Notes under the pieces: model-generated
Databases searched by the model: none
Told to the model about the DNA's origin: nothing
What the model saw: only the letters and a program-made list of their open reading frames with translations
In this document: piece by piece, positions 5,935-16,500 of the stretch
How positions within the stretch are numbered: position 1 is the stretch's first letter
Layout of the letters: the number at the start of each line of letters is the position of its first letter
Translations under genes and position numbers: made by a program
Assembly (NCBI GenBank): GCA_016931365.1
Contig: JAFGEY010000301.1
Location: forward strand, 1-25,222
Origin: Anaerolineae bacterium
Lineage (GTDB): Bacteria; Chloroflexota; Anaerolineae; JAFGEY01
Direction: 5' to 3'
Length of the DNA stretch: 25,222 nucleotides

Positions 5935-7254
5935 TTGCACGAAACGACATCGACCGAACGCGCATTTTTGGTGGGCATCGAACTCAAGGGAAAATCGTCG
6001 CTGTGGCACGTCCAGGACTCGCTGGACGAGTTGGCTGCGCTGGCCGACACAGCAGGAGCCGTCGTAATTGGCCGTGACTGGCAATCGTTGGGGCGCATCA
6101 ATCCATCGACACTGATCGGCTCCGGCAAACTGGATGAACTGGTCGGACGACGCAAAGAATTGGGCTTTAACGTGCTCATCTTTGACGACGAGCTATCGGG
6201 GCGCCAACTGCGCGAGATCGAAGAGGCTTTTGGCGATGAAGATGGATTCAAGGTGCTCGACCGCACCGCGTTGATCCTCGACATCTTTGCCCGGCACGCG
6301 CACACCCATGAAGGCGCTTTGCAGGTGGAACTGGCCCAACTCGAATATCGAATGCCGCGCCTCACCCGCGCGTGGACGCATCTGGCTCGCCAGGCTGGCG
6401 GTCGCGCCGGCGGGATGACGGGCGGCGTAGGCGTGCGCGGCCCCGGTGAGACGCAACTCGAAATCGACCGCCGCGCCATCCGCAACCGGATCTCGTTCCT
6501 TAAAAAGCAAATCGAAGAGGTGCGCAATCAGCGGCGACAGCGGCGGCTCAAGCGCAAGCGCGAAGGCATCCCGGTGGTGGCGCTGGTTGGCTATACCAAT
6601 GCAGGTAAATCAACGCTGCTTAACGCGCTATCCGACGCGGGCGTGCTCGCCGTCGACAGGCTCTTTGCCACCCTCGACCCGACCACGCGGCGCGTCGAGC
6701 TACCCAACGGCAACGCGGCCTTGTTCACCGATACGGTTGGGTTTATCCAAAAGCTGCCGCACCAGTTGGTGGCCGCGTTCCGGGCCACACTGGAAGAGGT
6801 GCAGGAGGCCGACCTGCTGCTCCACGTCATCGACATGACGCATCCTAATGTCAACGAGCAGATCATCGCCGTCGAGGATACGCTGGCCGAGATCGAGGCC
6901 GCCGACAAGCCGACGATCTATGCCTTTAACAAGATCGATCAGCTGGATGAACAGAACCCGGACGAGGAAGAGCGGCTGGCCGATCTGCTGGAGACCTATC
7001 CTGACGCGATCCCGCTGTCGGCGCTCAAGCATCAAGGACTTGATGGGCTGCTCGATCTGGTTGAAGAAAAGCTGCACGCCCAGACGCGCTACCTGGCGGT
7101 GACAATCCCCTACAGTCGAGGCGACCTGGTGAACTTGTTTCACCAACGGGGCACGATCGACTCGGAAAAGTACACCGAACAAGGCACACTGATCGAGGGA
7201 CGGCTGCCGGCCTATCTGGTCGCACAGTTCGAGAAAGACCCTAAAGGTTTGTGA
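5935..7254 (+). CDS. hflX: GTPase HflX
   Basis: This 439-residue protein is an HflX-family GTPase, a 50S-binding factor that splits stalled or hibernating ribosomes in other bacteria. The N-terminal HflX domain covers about 10-170 and ends in the glycine-rich RAGGMTGGVGVRGPGETQLE segment. A coiled-coil linker rich in Arg and Lys follows (about 180-210). The G domain has G1 GYTNAGKS (219-226), G3 DTVGF (266-270) and G4 NKID (332-335), and a short C-terminal domain completes the protein. The start is TTG 5935, supported by AGGGAGGA six bases upstream and by the lack of a suitable ATG. Length is close to E. coli HflX (426). Upstream lies the zinc-ribbon gene and the tandem-terminator leader. The stop codon lies in the loop of a palindrome, and a strong terminator follows. 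Confidence 0.95.
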   Translation: MHETTSTERAFLVGIELKGKSSLWHVQDSLDELAALADTAGAVVIGRDWQSLGRINPSTLIGSGKLDELVGRRKELGFNVLIFDDELSGRQLREIEEAFGDEDGFKVLDRTALILDIFARHAHTHEGALQVELAQLEYRMPRLTRAWTHLARQAGGRAGGMTGGVGVRGPGETQLEIDRRAIRNRISFLKKQIEEVRNQRRQRRLKRKREGIPVVALVGYTNAGKSTLLNALSDAGVLAVDRLFATLDPTTRRVELPNGNAALFTDTVGFIQKLPHQLVAAFRATLEEVQEADLLLHVIDMTHPNVNEQIIAVEDTLAEIEAADKPTIYAFNKIDQLDEQNPDEEERLADLLETYPDAIPLSALKHQGLDGLLDLVEEKLHAQTRYLAVTIPYSRGDLVNLFHQRGTIDSEKYTEQGTLIEGRLPAYLVAQFEKDPKGL

Positions 7255-7268
7255 AACCTTTAGGGTCT
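7236..7268. repeat. 15-bp perfect palindromic hairpin across the hflX stop
   Basis: AGACCCTAAAGGTTT (7236-7250) and its exact complement (7254-7268) flank the loop GTG. The hflX TGA begins in this loop, so the palindrome encodes the last residues of the protein. There is no T-run after it; it looks like a short intergenic repeat rather than a terminator. It shares the A/T-run-plus-CC style of the palindromes at 19479 and 24094, but not their sequence. Confidence 0.6.
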
Positions 7269-7278
7269 GCTTTAGGAC

Positions 7279-7310
7279 CGCCCCCTGGCTCGAGCCAGGG
7301 GGCGTTTTTT
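7279..7310 (+). terminator. Strong intrinsic terminator after hflX
   Basis: CGCCCCCTGGCT (7279-7290) pairs with AGCCAGGGGGCG (7293-7304), followed by TTTTTT. It serves rightward transcription and separates hflX from the convergent kinase gene, whose stop codon overlaps the T-run. Confidence 0.92.
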
Positions 7311-9021
7311 ATGCCAGCGTAAAATCGTGCAAAATCGATCCGCCGATAAACTCGCGCAGCAGCGAATTGTCGGGCACCAGATCGATGGGACAGGGCGAAA
7401 ACCACTGCAAAAAGGCCAGCAGGCGCTTGCTCTCCACGTAGGCCAGCGTGCCCGGCTCGGCGTAACGCAGCAGCGGCTCGGCGTAGGGCTTGAGCACGGC
7501 CAACTCGTAGGCCAGCGCCGAGTTAAACATCGCGTCGGCGTTCTCCTGGTAGGGGAAAATCCAGCGATTTTCACCCCGACGCACACTCTCCCAACGGTTG
7601 ATCGTCTCCACCGCCGAATAGCCTCGATATTGCGCGTCGCGCACGATGCGCCGCAGCAGGCGCGTGTCGGTGGTGGGGATGCGGTTGTGATCGTCCAGGT
7701 TGAGCTGGGTCAGCGCCGAGATATAGATGCGGTAGATGCTCTCGCCGGGGATGCCGCTGATCAGTTCCGGGTTCATCCCGTGAATGCCCTCGGCGATAAT
7801 GATACTTTCCCTGCCGACGCGCATTATGCGCCCCGGTTCGCGTTCGCCGCTGCCAAAGTCGTAGCGCGGCATCTGAATTTCCTGCCCGTCCATCAGCTTG
7901 AGCATATCCGCTTTGAACAGCTCCAGGTCGAGCGCGCGGATGTGTTCAAAATCCAGGTTTCCCTGTTCGTCGCGGGGGGTAAGCTGGCGACTCACAAAAT
8001 AATTGTCCATCTCAACCGGCACCGGACGCAGTCCGCGAGCCAGCAGTTGCACGGCCAGGCGTTTCGAAAAGGTTGTCTTACCCGAAGAGGACGGCCCGGC
8101 GATCAACACCAGGCGCACGCGCGGGCTGTGCTCGGCAATTTGGGCGGCAATGTTGACCACATGCTGCTCGTGCAGTGCCTCGGAGATCAGGATCACTTCA
8201 CGGATGCGCCCGCTCTGGATGGACTGGTTGAGCGTGCCCACGTCGCTGATATCGAGCGCGCGCAGCCAGCGCCCATACTGGGAAAAAATCTGGTCGAGTT
8301 TGGGCGCGTCGCGTCCCCAGGGCATCTGGGTCGGGTTGCCGCGGCGAGGCGCGCGCAAGATAAATCCCAAAGGATGGGGGATCAGATCGAAATATTGCAT
8401 ATAGCCCGTAGAGGGAACCATATAGCCGTAAAAATAATCCTGCACGCCGCGCAGCGAATAGATAACCAAATAGTCCTTGCTGCGATTTTGCAGCAGCCGC
8501 ACCTTGTCATCCTGGCCGCGCGCTTCAAACATCAACCGCGCCTCATCAAGCGGCACCTGCCGCTTGACAATCGGTTCGTCCTGCTTTACAATGTCTCGCA
8601 TCAGTGCTTCGATCAGTTTGACTTCTTGATCTGTAAAGGGGGGACGGTTATGCACCGCACACAACAGTCCCGTCATCGTGATCGAGTGTTCCAGGATCAT
8701 CCTCGCTTCGGGAAACAACTCGTGCACGGCAGCCAGCATTAACAGGATCAATGAGCGCTGATAGATGCGTTTGCCGTCGCTGCCGGCATTGGTCAACTGC
8801 TGCACATCGACATCCTTGGTGATCGGATAGGACAGCTCGCGCAGTTCGCCATCGACCAGGGCGGCGACAGTTGGCGGTGCGTCCCGTTGAGCGACGTGAG
8901 CCATAAAGGCTTCCAGGGGCATGCCGAGCGGCCCCTCCAGAATCAAACCGTCACTAAACCGCGCCTGGACAGTCTGCCTGGGTGATGATTTTTTTATCTC
9001 TGTATTATCTTTTATTCCCAT
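7309..9021 (-). CDS. TGS/ThrRS-like N-terminal region fused to a uridine kinase domain
   Basis: This 570-residue protein joins two parts. Residues about 15-75 resemble a TGS domain and about 85-240 resemble the second additional domain of threonyl-tRNA synthetase (HELFPEARMILEHSI). Residues about 300-495 form a uridine-kinase-like P-loop NTPase: Walker A GPSSSGKT at 309-316, then MDNYF and a later Walker-B-like IIIAEGIHG segment. The family is annotated as uridine kinase in several bacteria, but whether the fused form phosphorylates uridine/cytidine or something RNA-linked is not established here. ATG 9021 is chosen for its AGGAGAG site; a longer start at 9048 lacks one. The gene is divergent from recA and converges on hflX. 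The neighbouring pyrG and deoxyribosyltransferase-like genes fit a pyrimidine theme loosely. Confidence 0.88.
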   Translation of the reverse strand: MGIKDNTEIKKSSPRQTVQARFSDGLILEGPLGMPLEAFMAHVAQRDAPPTVAALVDGELRELSYPITKDVDVQQLTNAGSDGKRIYQRSLILLMLAAVHELFPEARMILEHSITMTGLLCAVHNRPPFTDQEVKLIEALMRDIVKQDEPIVKRQVPLDEARLMFEARGQDDKVRLLQNRSKDYLVIYSLRGVQDYFYGYMVPSTGYMQYFDLIPHPLGFILRAPRRGNPTQMPWGRDAPKLDQIFSQYGRWLRALDISDVGTLNQSIQSGRIREVILISEALHEQHVVNIAAQIAEHSPRVRLVLIAGPSSSGKTTFSKRLAVQLLARGLRPVPVEMDNYFVSRQLTPRDEQGNLDFEHIRALDLELFKADMLKLMDGQEIQMPRYDFGSGEREPGRIMRVGRESIIIAEGIHGMNPELISGIPGESIYRIYISALTQLNLDDHNRIPTTDTRLLRRIVRDAQYRGYSAVETINRWESVRRGENRWIFPYQENADAMFNSALAYELAVLKPYAEPLLRYAEPGTLAYVESKRLLAFLQWFSPCPIDLVPDNSLLREFIGGSILHDFTLA

Positions 9022-9079
9022 AAACTCTCCTGATGTTTCATTGAACATCCCGTGAAAAAACTAAATTGCTGACAAGTCC

Positions 9080-9088
9080 ATTATACCA
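9080..9088 (-). promoter_or_regulatory. Extended -10 promoter of the uridine-kinase fusion gene
   Basis: On the minus strand TGGTATAAT gives a perfect -10 with the TG extension. No good -35 is present at 16-18 bp. The start codon lies about 60 bases downstream. Confidence 0.6.
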
Positions 9089-9110
9089 CATCCAGCGGAC
9101 AAGTTTGTAA

Positions 9111-9139
9111 TTGACTTTTTAGAACATTTGTGCTAAAAT
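9111..9139 (+). promoter_or_regulatory. recA promoter
   Basis: TTGACT (9111-9116), a 17-bp spacer and TAAAAT (9134-9139) lie about 50 bases upstream of the recA start. Confidence 0.85.
9119..9136. promoter_or_regulatory. Probable LexA (SOS) operator in the recA promoter
   Basis: TTAGAACATTTGTGCTAA is an imperfect palindrome of the form TTAGnACAnnTGTnCTAA. Its core GAACATTTGTGC differs by one base from the Gram-positive style GAAC-N4-GTTC. It fills the spacer and touches the -10, where a repressor would block RNA polymerase. recA is the classic SOS gene, so LexA is the natural candidate. Confidence 0.6.
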
Positions 9140-9189
9140 CGAATCACTACAGACGGCAGAGTTGCCGCCAACAAAAAACGGAGGTTTTT

Positions 9190-10284
9190 ATGGCAGCGAA
9201 TGGACGTAAGGAAGCTCTGGATACGGCGCTCAAAACCGTACGCAAACGGTTTGGCGAAGGTTCGATTATGAAGCTGGGCGACGCTTCACACCTCAACGTG
9301 GAAGCGATTTCGACCGGCGGTTTGTCGCTGGACATCGCCCTGGGCATCGGCGGCGTGCCGCGCGGGCGTATCACCGAAATCTACGGCCCGGAAGGGTCGG
9401 GTAAGACGACGATCTGCCAGCACATCATGGCCGAGGCACAAAAGATGGGCGGCACAGCGGCCATGATCGACGTGGAGCATGCGCTCGATCCGGCCTATGC
9501 CGAACTGTGCGGCGTGAACGTCGACGATTTGTACATTTCCCAGCCGGACACCGGCGAAGAGGCGCTGGAAATCGCCGAGGCGATGATCCGCTCCGGGGCG
9601 ATCGACGTGCTGGTGATCGACTCGGTGGCCGCGTTGGTGCCCCGCGCCGAGATCGAAGGCGAGATGGGCGACAGCCATCCCGGCCTGCAGGCGCGGTTGA
9701 TGAGCCAGGCGCTGCGTAAGCTCAGTGGTGCGATCAAGCAAAGCAACGCGTCGGTCATTTTCACTAACCAGTTGCGCCAGAAAATCGGCGTGATGTTTGG
9801 CAACCCCGAAACCACATCGGGTGGTCTGGCGCTCAAGTTCTATGCCTCGGTGCGCCTGGACATCCGGCGCATCCAGGCGATCAAGCAGAACGGCGAAGTG
9901 ATCGGCAACCGCACGCGCGTGCGTGTGACCAAGAACAAGGTCGCGCCGCCCTTCCGCGAGGCCGAATTTGACATTATGTACAACGAGGGGCTTTCGCGCG
10001 CTGGCGACGTGCTCGACCTGGCGGTTGAGATGGACATCATCAGCAAGCGGGGTTCGTTCTTTAGCTATAAAGATGAGCGCCTGGCCCAGGGCCGCGAGAA
10101 TACCAAAGAAATCCTCAAAGCCAATCCGCCCTTGCTGCGCGAGATCGAAAACCTGGTGCGCGAGGCCAATGGGCTGCCGACACTGCCTGCACTGAAAGGC
10201 GGGCCGATCCAAGCGCCAGACAAAGACATTCCGGATTTTGAGTTGGGCGACGACGGGCCGGAAAACGATCTGGACGATGAGTAA
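9190..10284 (+). CDS. recA: Recombinase RecA
   Basis: This is a full-length RecA of 364 residues, the ATP-dependent strand-exchange protein and co-protease for LexA. The sequence shows the N-terminal helix ([24 protein letters not shown]) and Walker A GPEGSGKT at 66-73. The Walker B strand ([12 protein letters not shown]) carries the MAW-like segment after it. L1 and L2 loop regions ([44 protein letters not shown]) and the acidic C-terminal tail follow. ATG 9190 is chosen because CGGAGG lies just upstream; a GTG reading from 9130 would run through the promoter. The LexA-like operator indicates SOS induction. The gene overlaps the next one by 8 bases. Confidence 0.98.
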   Translation: MAANGRKEALDTALKTVRKRFGEGSIMKLGDASHLNVEAISTGGLSLDIALGIGGVPRGRITEIYGPEGSGKTTICQHIMAEAQKMGGTAAMIDVEHALDPAYAELCGVNVDDLYISQPDTGEEALEIAEAMIRSGAIDVLVIDSVAALVPRAEIEGEMGDSHPGLQARLMSQALRKLSGAIKQSNASVIFTNQLRQKIGVMFGNPETTSGGLALKFYASVRLDIRRIQAIKQNGEVIGNRTRVRVTKNKVAPPFREAEFDIMYNEGLSRAGDVLDLAVEMDIISKRGSFFSYKDERLAQGRENTKEILKANPPLLREIENLVREANGLPTLPALKGGPIQAPDKDIPDFELGDDGPENDLDDE

Positions 10285-10711
10285 ACCCCGGCTGTTCATC
10301 GGCGGGATTATGCAGGGCTCCAGCCAGGCGATGGAGGTCTGCGACCAGAGCTATCGAGATCAGATTGCCAAGATCGTACACTGCCATCACCCGGACGTCG
10401 AGATCGTTGACCCGTTTCAAATTCATCCGGACGGCGTGACCTACGATCGAGAGCGAGCTGTACAGACCTTTTTGAGACTGCTCGATACAGCCGCCGAGGC
10501 CGACGTGTTGATCGCCTATCTGCCGCACGCCAGTCTGGGCACGGCGCTGGAAATCTGGCGCGCCTACGAGGCGGGCAAACCGGTCATCGCCATCTCGCCG
10601 ATGGATCAGAACTGGGCACTGTGGGCAACCACTCACCGCATCGTACCCAGCCTGGCCGCTTTTGAGCAGTTCGTCGCCGCTGGCGGATTGACCCCTTTTC
10701 TGACGCCCTGA
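10277..10711 (+). CDS. Nucleoside 2-deoxyribosyltransferase-like protein
   Basis: This 144-residue protein starts [12 protein letters not shown] and later has [24 protein letters not shown]. That layout matches the nucleoside 2-deoxyribosyltransferase superfamily: an N-terminal beta strand with a glycine-rich turn, and the S-x-G-T-x-x-E motif whose Glu (here Glu92) is the nucleophile in known enzymes. The real activity could be base exchange, hydrolysis of a modified nucleotide, or nucleotide sensing. ATG 10277 overlaps the end of recA by 8 bases and has no strong ribosome binding site, which suggests translational coupling to recA and thus co-induction in the SOS response. No cysteine-rich or membrane segment is seen. 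Confidence 0.7.
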   Translation: MSKPRLFIGGIMQGSSQAMEVCDQSYRDQIAKIVHCHHPDVEIVDPFQIHPDGVTYDRERAVQTFLRLLDTAAEADVLIAYLPHASLGTALEIWRAYEAGKPVIAISPMDQNWALWATTHRIVPSLAAFEQFVAAGGLTPFLTP

Positions 10712-10712
10712 G

Positions 10713-10741
10713 TTGCCTGTAAAGCAAAAATCGCGTACAAT
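10713..10741 (+). promoter_or_regulatory. pyrG promoter
   Basis: TTGCCT (10713-10718), a 17-bp spacer and TACAAT (10736-10741) begin directly after the preceding stop codon. Confidence 0.7.
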
Positions 10742-10754
10742 AGCCTAACTGAAT

Positions 10755-10789
10755 ACGAAATTGCCCTCACAGGGGCAATTTCGTGTTTT
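10755..10789 (+). terminator. Terminator-like hairpin in the pyrG leader (possible attenuator)
   Basis: A 12-bp stem, ACGAAATTGCCC (10755-10766) with GGGCAATTTCGT (10773-10784), is followed by GTTTT. It lies between the pyrG promoter and ATG, so it either attenuates pyrG or ends the recA transcript. The T-run is short. Confidence 0.6.
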
Positions 10790-10801
10790 ATGAGCCGTTG
10801 A

Positions 10802-12448
<1,647 letters not shown>

Positions 12449-12454
12449 ATTATT

Positions 12455-12483
12455 TTGCGTGCAAAAAAGGGACGTGATATAAT
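12455..12483 (+). promoter_or_regulatory. Promoter of the partner-switching operon
   Basis: TTGCGT (12455-12460), a 17-bp spacer and perfect TATAAT (12478-12483) with an upstream TG lie about 80 bases before the STAS gene. It is the only clear promoter I see for the plus-strand run that follows. Confidence 0.8.
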
Positions 12484-12564
12484 CTACCCTAACCTGGACA
12501 TACGTTCAAACTGCTTGTCCATGGCCGGTCAAGGCAGTTGGTCGATCGAGGAAGAGGAGAAGCA

Positions 12565-12906
12565 ATGGCACTAAATATTGAGGTCAAAAGTCTAAAGCGC
12601 GTGAACGTGGTCGCCGTACAAGGGCGCGTGGACAGCAGCAATTCCGATCAATTGGAGCAAACTTTTCAAGCATTGATGGATGATGGACACTTTCATCTGG
12701 TTGCCGATCTGAATGGCCTGGAATATGTCAGCAGCGCAGGGCTGCACATCCTGGTGTCGACGCTCAAGGCGTGCAAGCGCTACAACCGTGGCGACCTCCG
12801 GCTGTGTAACCTGACGCCGCGCATCACCGAAGTGCTGGAACTGGCCGGGATGACCCCTTTGTTCGAGATCTTTGACAACACGGTCGATGCGGTTGGCAGT
12901 TTTTAG
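12565..12906 (+). CDS. STAS-domain anti-sigma factor antagonist (RsbV/SpoIIAA-like)
   Basis: This 113-residue single STAS domain has the usual start (VNVVAVQGRVDSSNSDQLEQTF), the DLNGLEYVSSAGLHIL loop and C-terminal LAGMTPLFEIFD. Ser57 in SSAGL is the predicted phosphorylation site. In this system the unphosphorylated protein binds the anti-sigma kinase and frees its partner; the kinase phosphorylates it and a PP2C phosphatase resets it. Both partners are encoded directly downstream. AGGAGAAGCA precedes ATG 12565; a longer TTG reading has no support. Confidence 0.92.
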   Translation: MALNIEVKSLKRVNVVAVQGRVDSSNSDQLEQTFQALMDDGHFHLVADLNGLEYVSSAGLHILVSTLKACKRYNRGDLRLCNLTPRITEVLELAGMTPLFEIFDNTVDAVGSF

Positions 12907-12933
12907 CCATTTTGTCTTTGAATCCGGGCCTGC

Positions 12934-13013
12934 CTTGAACCGGCGAAAAGTCCGGAACAGAGTGTTCTTATCAAAGCGCCGATGCACGTTCAAGCATTGA
13001 CCGGGCCTTGAAC
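12934..13013 (+). other. Intergenic region with competing inverted repeats
   Basis: The 140-bp gap between the STAS and kinase genes holds GTTCAAG (12988-12994). It can pair with CTTGAAC either upstream (12934-12940) or downstream (13007-13013), but not both. A separate GAACA-gag-TGTTC repeat is at 12955-12967. No T-run and no convincing promoter are present. The region may adjust the ratio of the two proteins. Confidence 0.3.
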
Positions 13014-13046
13014 AACCATACGGCGCGTTTTGTTTTGGAGATATCT

Positions 13047-13487
13047 ATGCCCAATGAATGCGATCTTGAAGTCCTGGGACGCGCTGACCAGTTGGACAAG
13101 ATCCGCGAGTGGGTGGGGCAAGCGGCGCGCCTGGCCGGTCTGGACGACGATCAGGTCTTCCGCGTACAGATGTCAGTCGATGAAGCCTGTGCCAACGTGG
13201 TCGAACATGCTTACGAAGGCATCGATGGCGGTGAAATTGTTCTCAAATGCGCCTGGAACGCCGAAACGCTGACCATTACTATCCAGGATTGCGGCAGGCC
13301 GTTCGATCCGACTGCCGTGCCCGCGCCCAACTTGAGCTCAGACCTGCAAGCACGCAAACCGCGCGGTCTGGGTCTGTATTTTATGTACCAAATGATGGAT
13401 CAAGTACACTTTGAGTTCGGACAAGATGGGTGCAACAAACTCGTTCTGGTGAAAAATATTGCCCCCTCACCTCAAAACAAACCCTGA
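13047..13487 (+). CDS. RsbW-like anti-sigma serine kinase (HATPase_c_2)
   Basis: This 146-residue GHKL-fold ATPase has N-box VDEACANVVEHAY with Asn50, G1 box DCGRPFDP from Asp81, and G2 box PRGLGLYFMYQMMD in the last third. It lacks a phospho-accepting His domain, as expected for a serine kinase that phosphorylates a STAS antagonist and sequesters a sigma factor or other output. ATG 13047 is chosen for its GGAG site seven bases away; the longer TTG reading is not supported. It is flanked by its predicted substrate and its opposing phosphatase. No sigma factor gene adjoins it, so its target is unknown. Confidence 0.92.
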   Translation: MPNECDLEVLGRADQLDKIREWVGQAARLAGLDDDQVFRVQMSVDEACANVVEHAYEGIDGGEIVLKCAWNAETLTITIQDCGRPFDPTAVPAPNLSSDLQARKPRGLGLYFMYQMMDQVHFEFGQDGCNKLVLVKNIAPSPQNKP

Positions 13488-13545
13488 TTTGTCCTTGCCT
13501 GCTGAACTCTGGCCTGTTTTCAACTGATCGCCTCGGAGGCCTGTC

Positions 13546-16500
13546 TTGTCGAGCACAACCCGTGCCTGGCTCTTGCATCTGTACCGGATCGGCATCGGCC
13601 TGAGCGGTATTGTCCTGCTGATCATCCTGGCTCGAACTATCCCCTGGGCCGAAGCGGGTATTTCGCTGGCCCTTTTTACGCTCTTTTCCTTAATCATCAA
13701 GCGCGCGGGATTTCACATTGCGCCCGGCGTGACTCACAGCCTGGTGGGTGTTGTCGACGCGGCCGTGCTGCTCATCTTTGGCGCGCCCGCAGGCGCACTT
13801 GTCGCAACGGCCAGTTGCCTCGCCTATTTGCTGTTGCGCACCTGGCGGCACCAAACCTCAGCGACGCGCACCGAAATGCTCGAAATCGCTCTGTTCAGTT
13901 CTGGCCTGAAAGCGCTGATCGCCCTCGGGGCCGGTGCGATCTACCATTGGGCCGGCGGCAGCGTGCTGGCCGAAATCAACTCGCGCGACATCTGGCCTTT
14001 GCTGGCGCTGTTTGTCGTCTGGTTTGCATTCGATCACCTCGGCTGGGGCATTTCTGAATTTATTCATGGCGGGCTGGAGCAAGTGTGGGCGTTCCTGCGC
14101 ACAGTGTGGAGCACGTCGCTGTTGGTCGAATTTTTTCCTCTCTGGGCCACGGTGATCATTGTCTTTGTCTACCACCAGGGCAACATGTTTGTGTTCTGGC
14201 TGTTGGCAGCCGGGCTGGTCGCCGTGTCGCTGGTCGTGCAGCGATTGTCGGACATGTGGGAGCGCCTGCAAGATCGATTGACCGAACTGACCGCACTCAG
14301 TGAGATCGGACGCGCCATCGTCAGTGCCCAGTTGGATGAGGACGACCTGTGCGAGTTGATCTATGAGCAGGCAAGCAACATTGTCGACACATCCTCGTTC
14401 CACCTCGGGCTGTTCGACGGCCCAAACTATGAACTCAAGATATCGATCCAGGAAGACGTCCGCCAGCAGGCGCAACGATTCGAAGGTGTAGCCGACGAAG
14501 GCATCATCGGCTGGATGCGCCGCTCCAGGCTGCCGCTGCTGGTGCGCGATTTCGAACGCGAAATGATATCATTGCCGGCCCGTCCAAGCTACAATAGCGA
14601 GCGCCCGCCCCGTTCCGGCGTTTATGTGCCATTGATCGCCGGCGATAAGGCCATCGGTACGCTGTCGATCCAGAGCGCCAAGCCGGCGGCCTTTACCCAG
14701 GATCACTTGCGGCTGCTCTCGGTGATCGGCAACCAGGCAGCGATGGCGATTGAAAAAGAACGAATGTACCAGCTCGAACAGCGCCGCGCGCGCCAGTTGG
14801 CGCTGATCGAAAGCGTAGGTCGCAAGGTGACGTCAATCCTGGACCTGGATGCGCTGTTCAGCCAGGTGGTACGCCTGGTGCAGGAAACCTTTGGTTATTA
14901 CCACGTCAGCATCCTCTCCACTGCCACCGACAGCGACGAGGTGCGGTTCGAAGCGGGCACTGCCGAGCACTTGTTGCGCGCCGATCTCAGGATTCCGCTC
15001 GGTCAGGGCATCGTAGGGTGGGTGGCCGAGCAGGGAGAACCGCTGCTGGTCAACGACGTGCAGTCCGACGCCCGCTTTATCCACGATCAAAATCTGTCCG
15101 ACACGCGCGCCGAACTCGCCGTGCCACTGATGGTCGAAGAACGCGTGCTGGGTGTGCTCGACGTGCAAAGCGACGTCCACGGCGCATTCGACGAAGACGA
15201 CCTGTTCATCTTGCAAACTTTGGCCTCACAGGTAGCGATTGCCGTCGAAGATGCGCGGCTGTACGTCGCGCAGCAAGAAGATGCCTGGATGACCACCGCA
15301 CTGCTCCAGGTCGCTGAGGCAACCAGCCGTCTATCCAACCTGTCCGACGTGCTGTCGACCGTAGTGCGGCTGACGCCCATCCTCACCGGCGTCGATCGCT
15401 GCGGCATCTTGTTATGGGATAAAACGACGCGGACATTTGTGCCCACGCAGGCCTACGGCATCGACGAGGCGCACCACACCCGCTTTGTCACCCTGCAACT
15501 CGCCGAGCAGAATGTGCCCGCACTGGTTCAGGCCTGCCAGCGCCAGGAACCGGTGCTTTTGTCGGGCGAGGCGATCAAAGCAGCCCTGCCCAGATCGATG
15601 ATTGAGGCATTCGACCTGGAGAACCTGTTGGTTCTGCCCTTGCTCGCGCGCGGCGAGACGTTGGGCGCGATGGTCGTCGATTACGTCGAAACGAATGCCC
15701 CATTTACCGCGCGCAAAGTCGATATGATTGCCGGCATCGCCAACCAGGCGGCGATCGCCATTGAGAACGCTCAACTCTACGCCGTGCAGCAAGAAGAGGT
15801 TTATGTCTCGACCGCACTGCTCCAGGTCGCCGAAGCGGTGCGCAGTCTGACCGAACTGGATGACATCCTGAGCACGATCGTGCGCATCGCACCAATTTTG
15901 ATCGGCGTGGAACAGTGTGCGATCCTGATCCGGTCAGCCGACGCGTTTTCACTCGTCCAGTCTTTCGGCTTGGACGACCTGGAGGCCCAAGACCTTGCCG
16001 ATGCTTTCCTCAACCTCAACAGCGAACTCGTCCAGGTCTTGCTCAAAGGACGCCCCGCACTAAGCACGCAGACCGGGTCTGACATATACGCCTTGGGAGA
16101 TAACGTAACCCTCGTGACCGATGATCTCGCCGTGCTGGCGCTGCCCTTGATCGCCAAAGGCAACGTGCTCGGCGTGATGGCCGTCGATTATGTCGGCATA
16201 CCCATTCATTTTGTCGACCGCTGGCTCAACATCCTCAACGGCATCGCCGATCAGACGGCGATCGCGATTGAGAACACGCGGCTTTATCGACAGGAGGCCG
16301 AGCGCCAGCGTTTGCAGCGCGAATTGCAAGTGGCGCGCGAGATTCAGGCCAGCTTTTTGCCCCAGACGTACCCGCTGCTGCCGGGATGGGAGATGGATGC
16401 GTTCTGGCAGTCGGCCAGTCAAGTAGGCGGCGATTTTTACGATATGTTTATGCTGCCTGACGGTCGTTTAGGGTTGGTCATCGCCGATGTTGCCGACAAA

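Noticed and set aside
7236..7268. The 15-bp palindrome as the hflX terminator
   Set aside because: No T-run follows it; the GC-rich hairpin at 7279-7310 with six T residues is the proper terminator.
7327..8742. 471-codon open frame opposite the uridine-kinase fusion
   Set aside because: It starts right after a strong terminator and mirrors the codon pattern of the real gene; no recognisable motif.
12955..12967. GAACA-gag-TGTTC repeat as a second LexA box
   Set aside because: Spacing between the half-sites does not match GAAC-N4-GTTC or the recA site, and no promoter is evident beside it.
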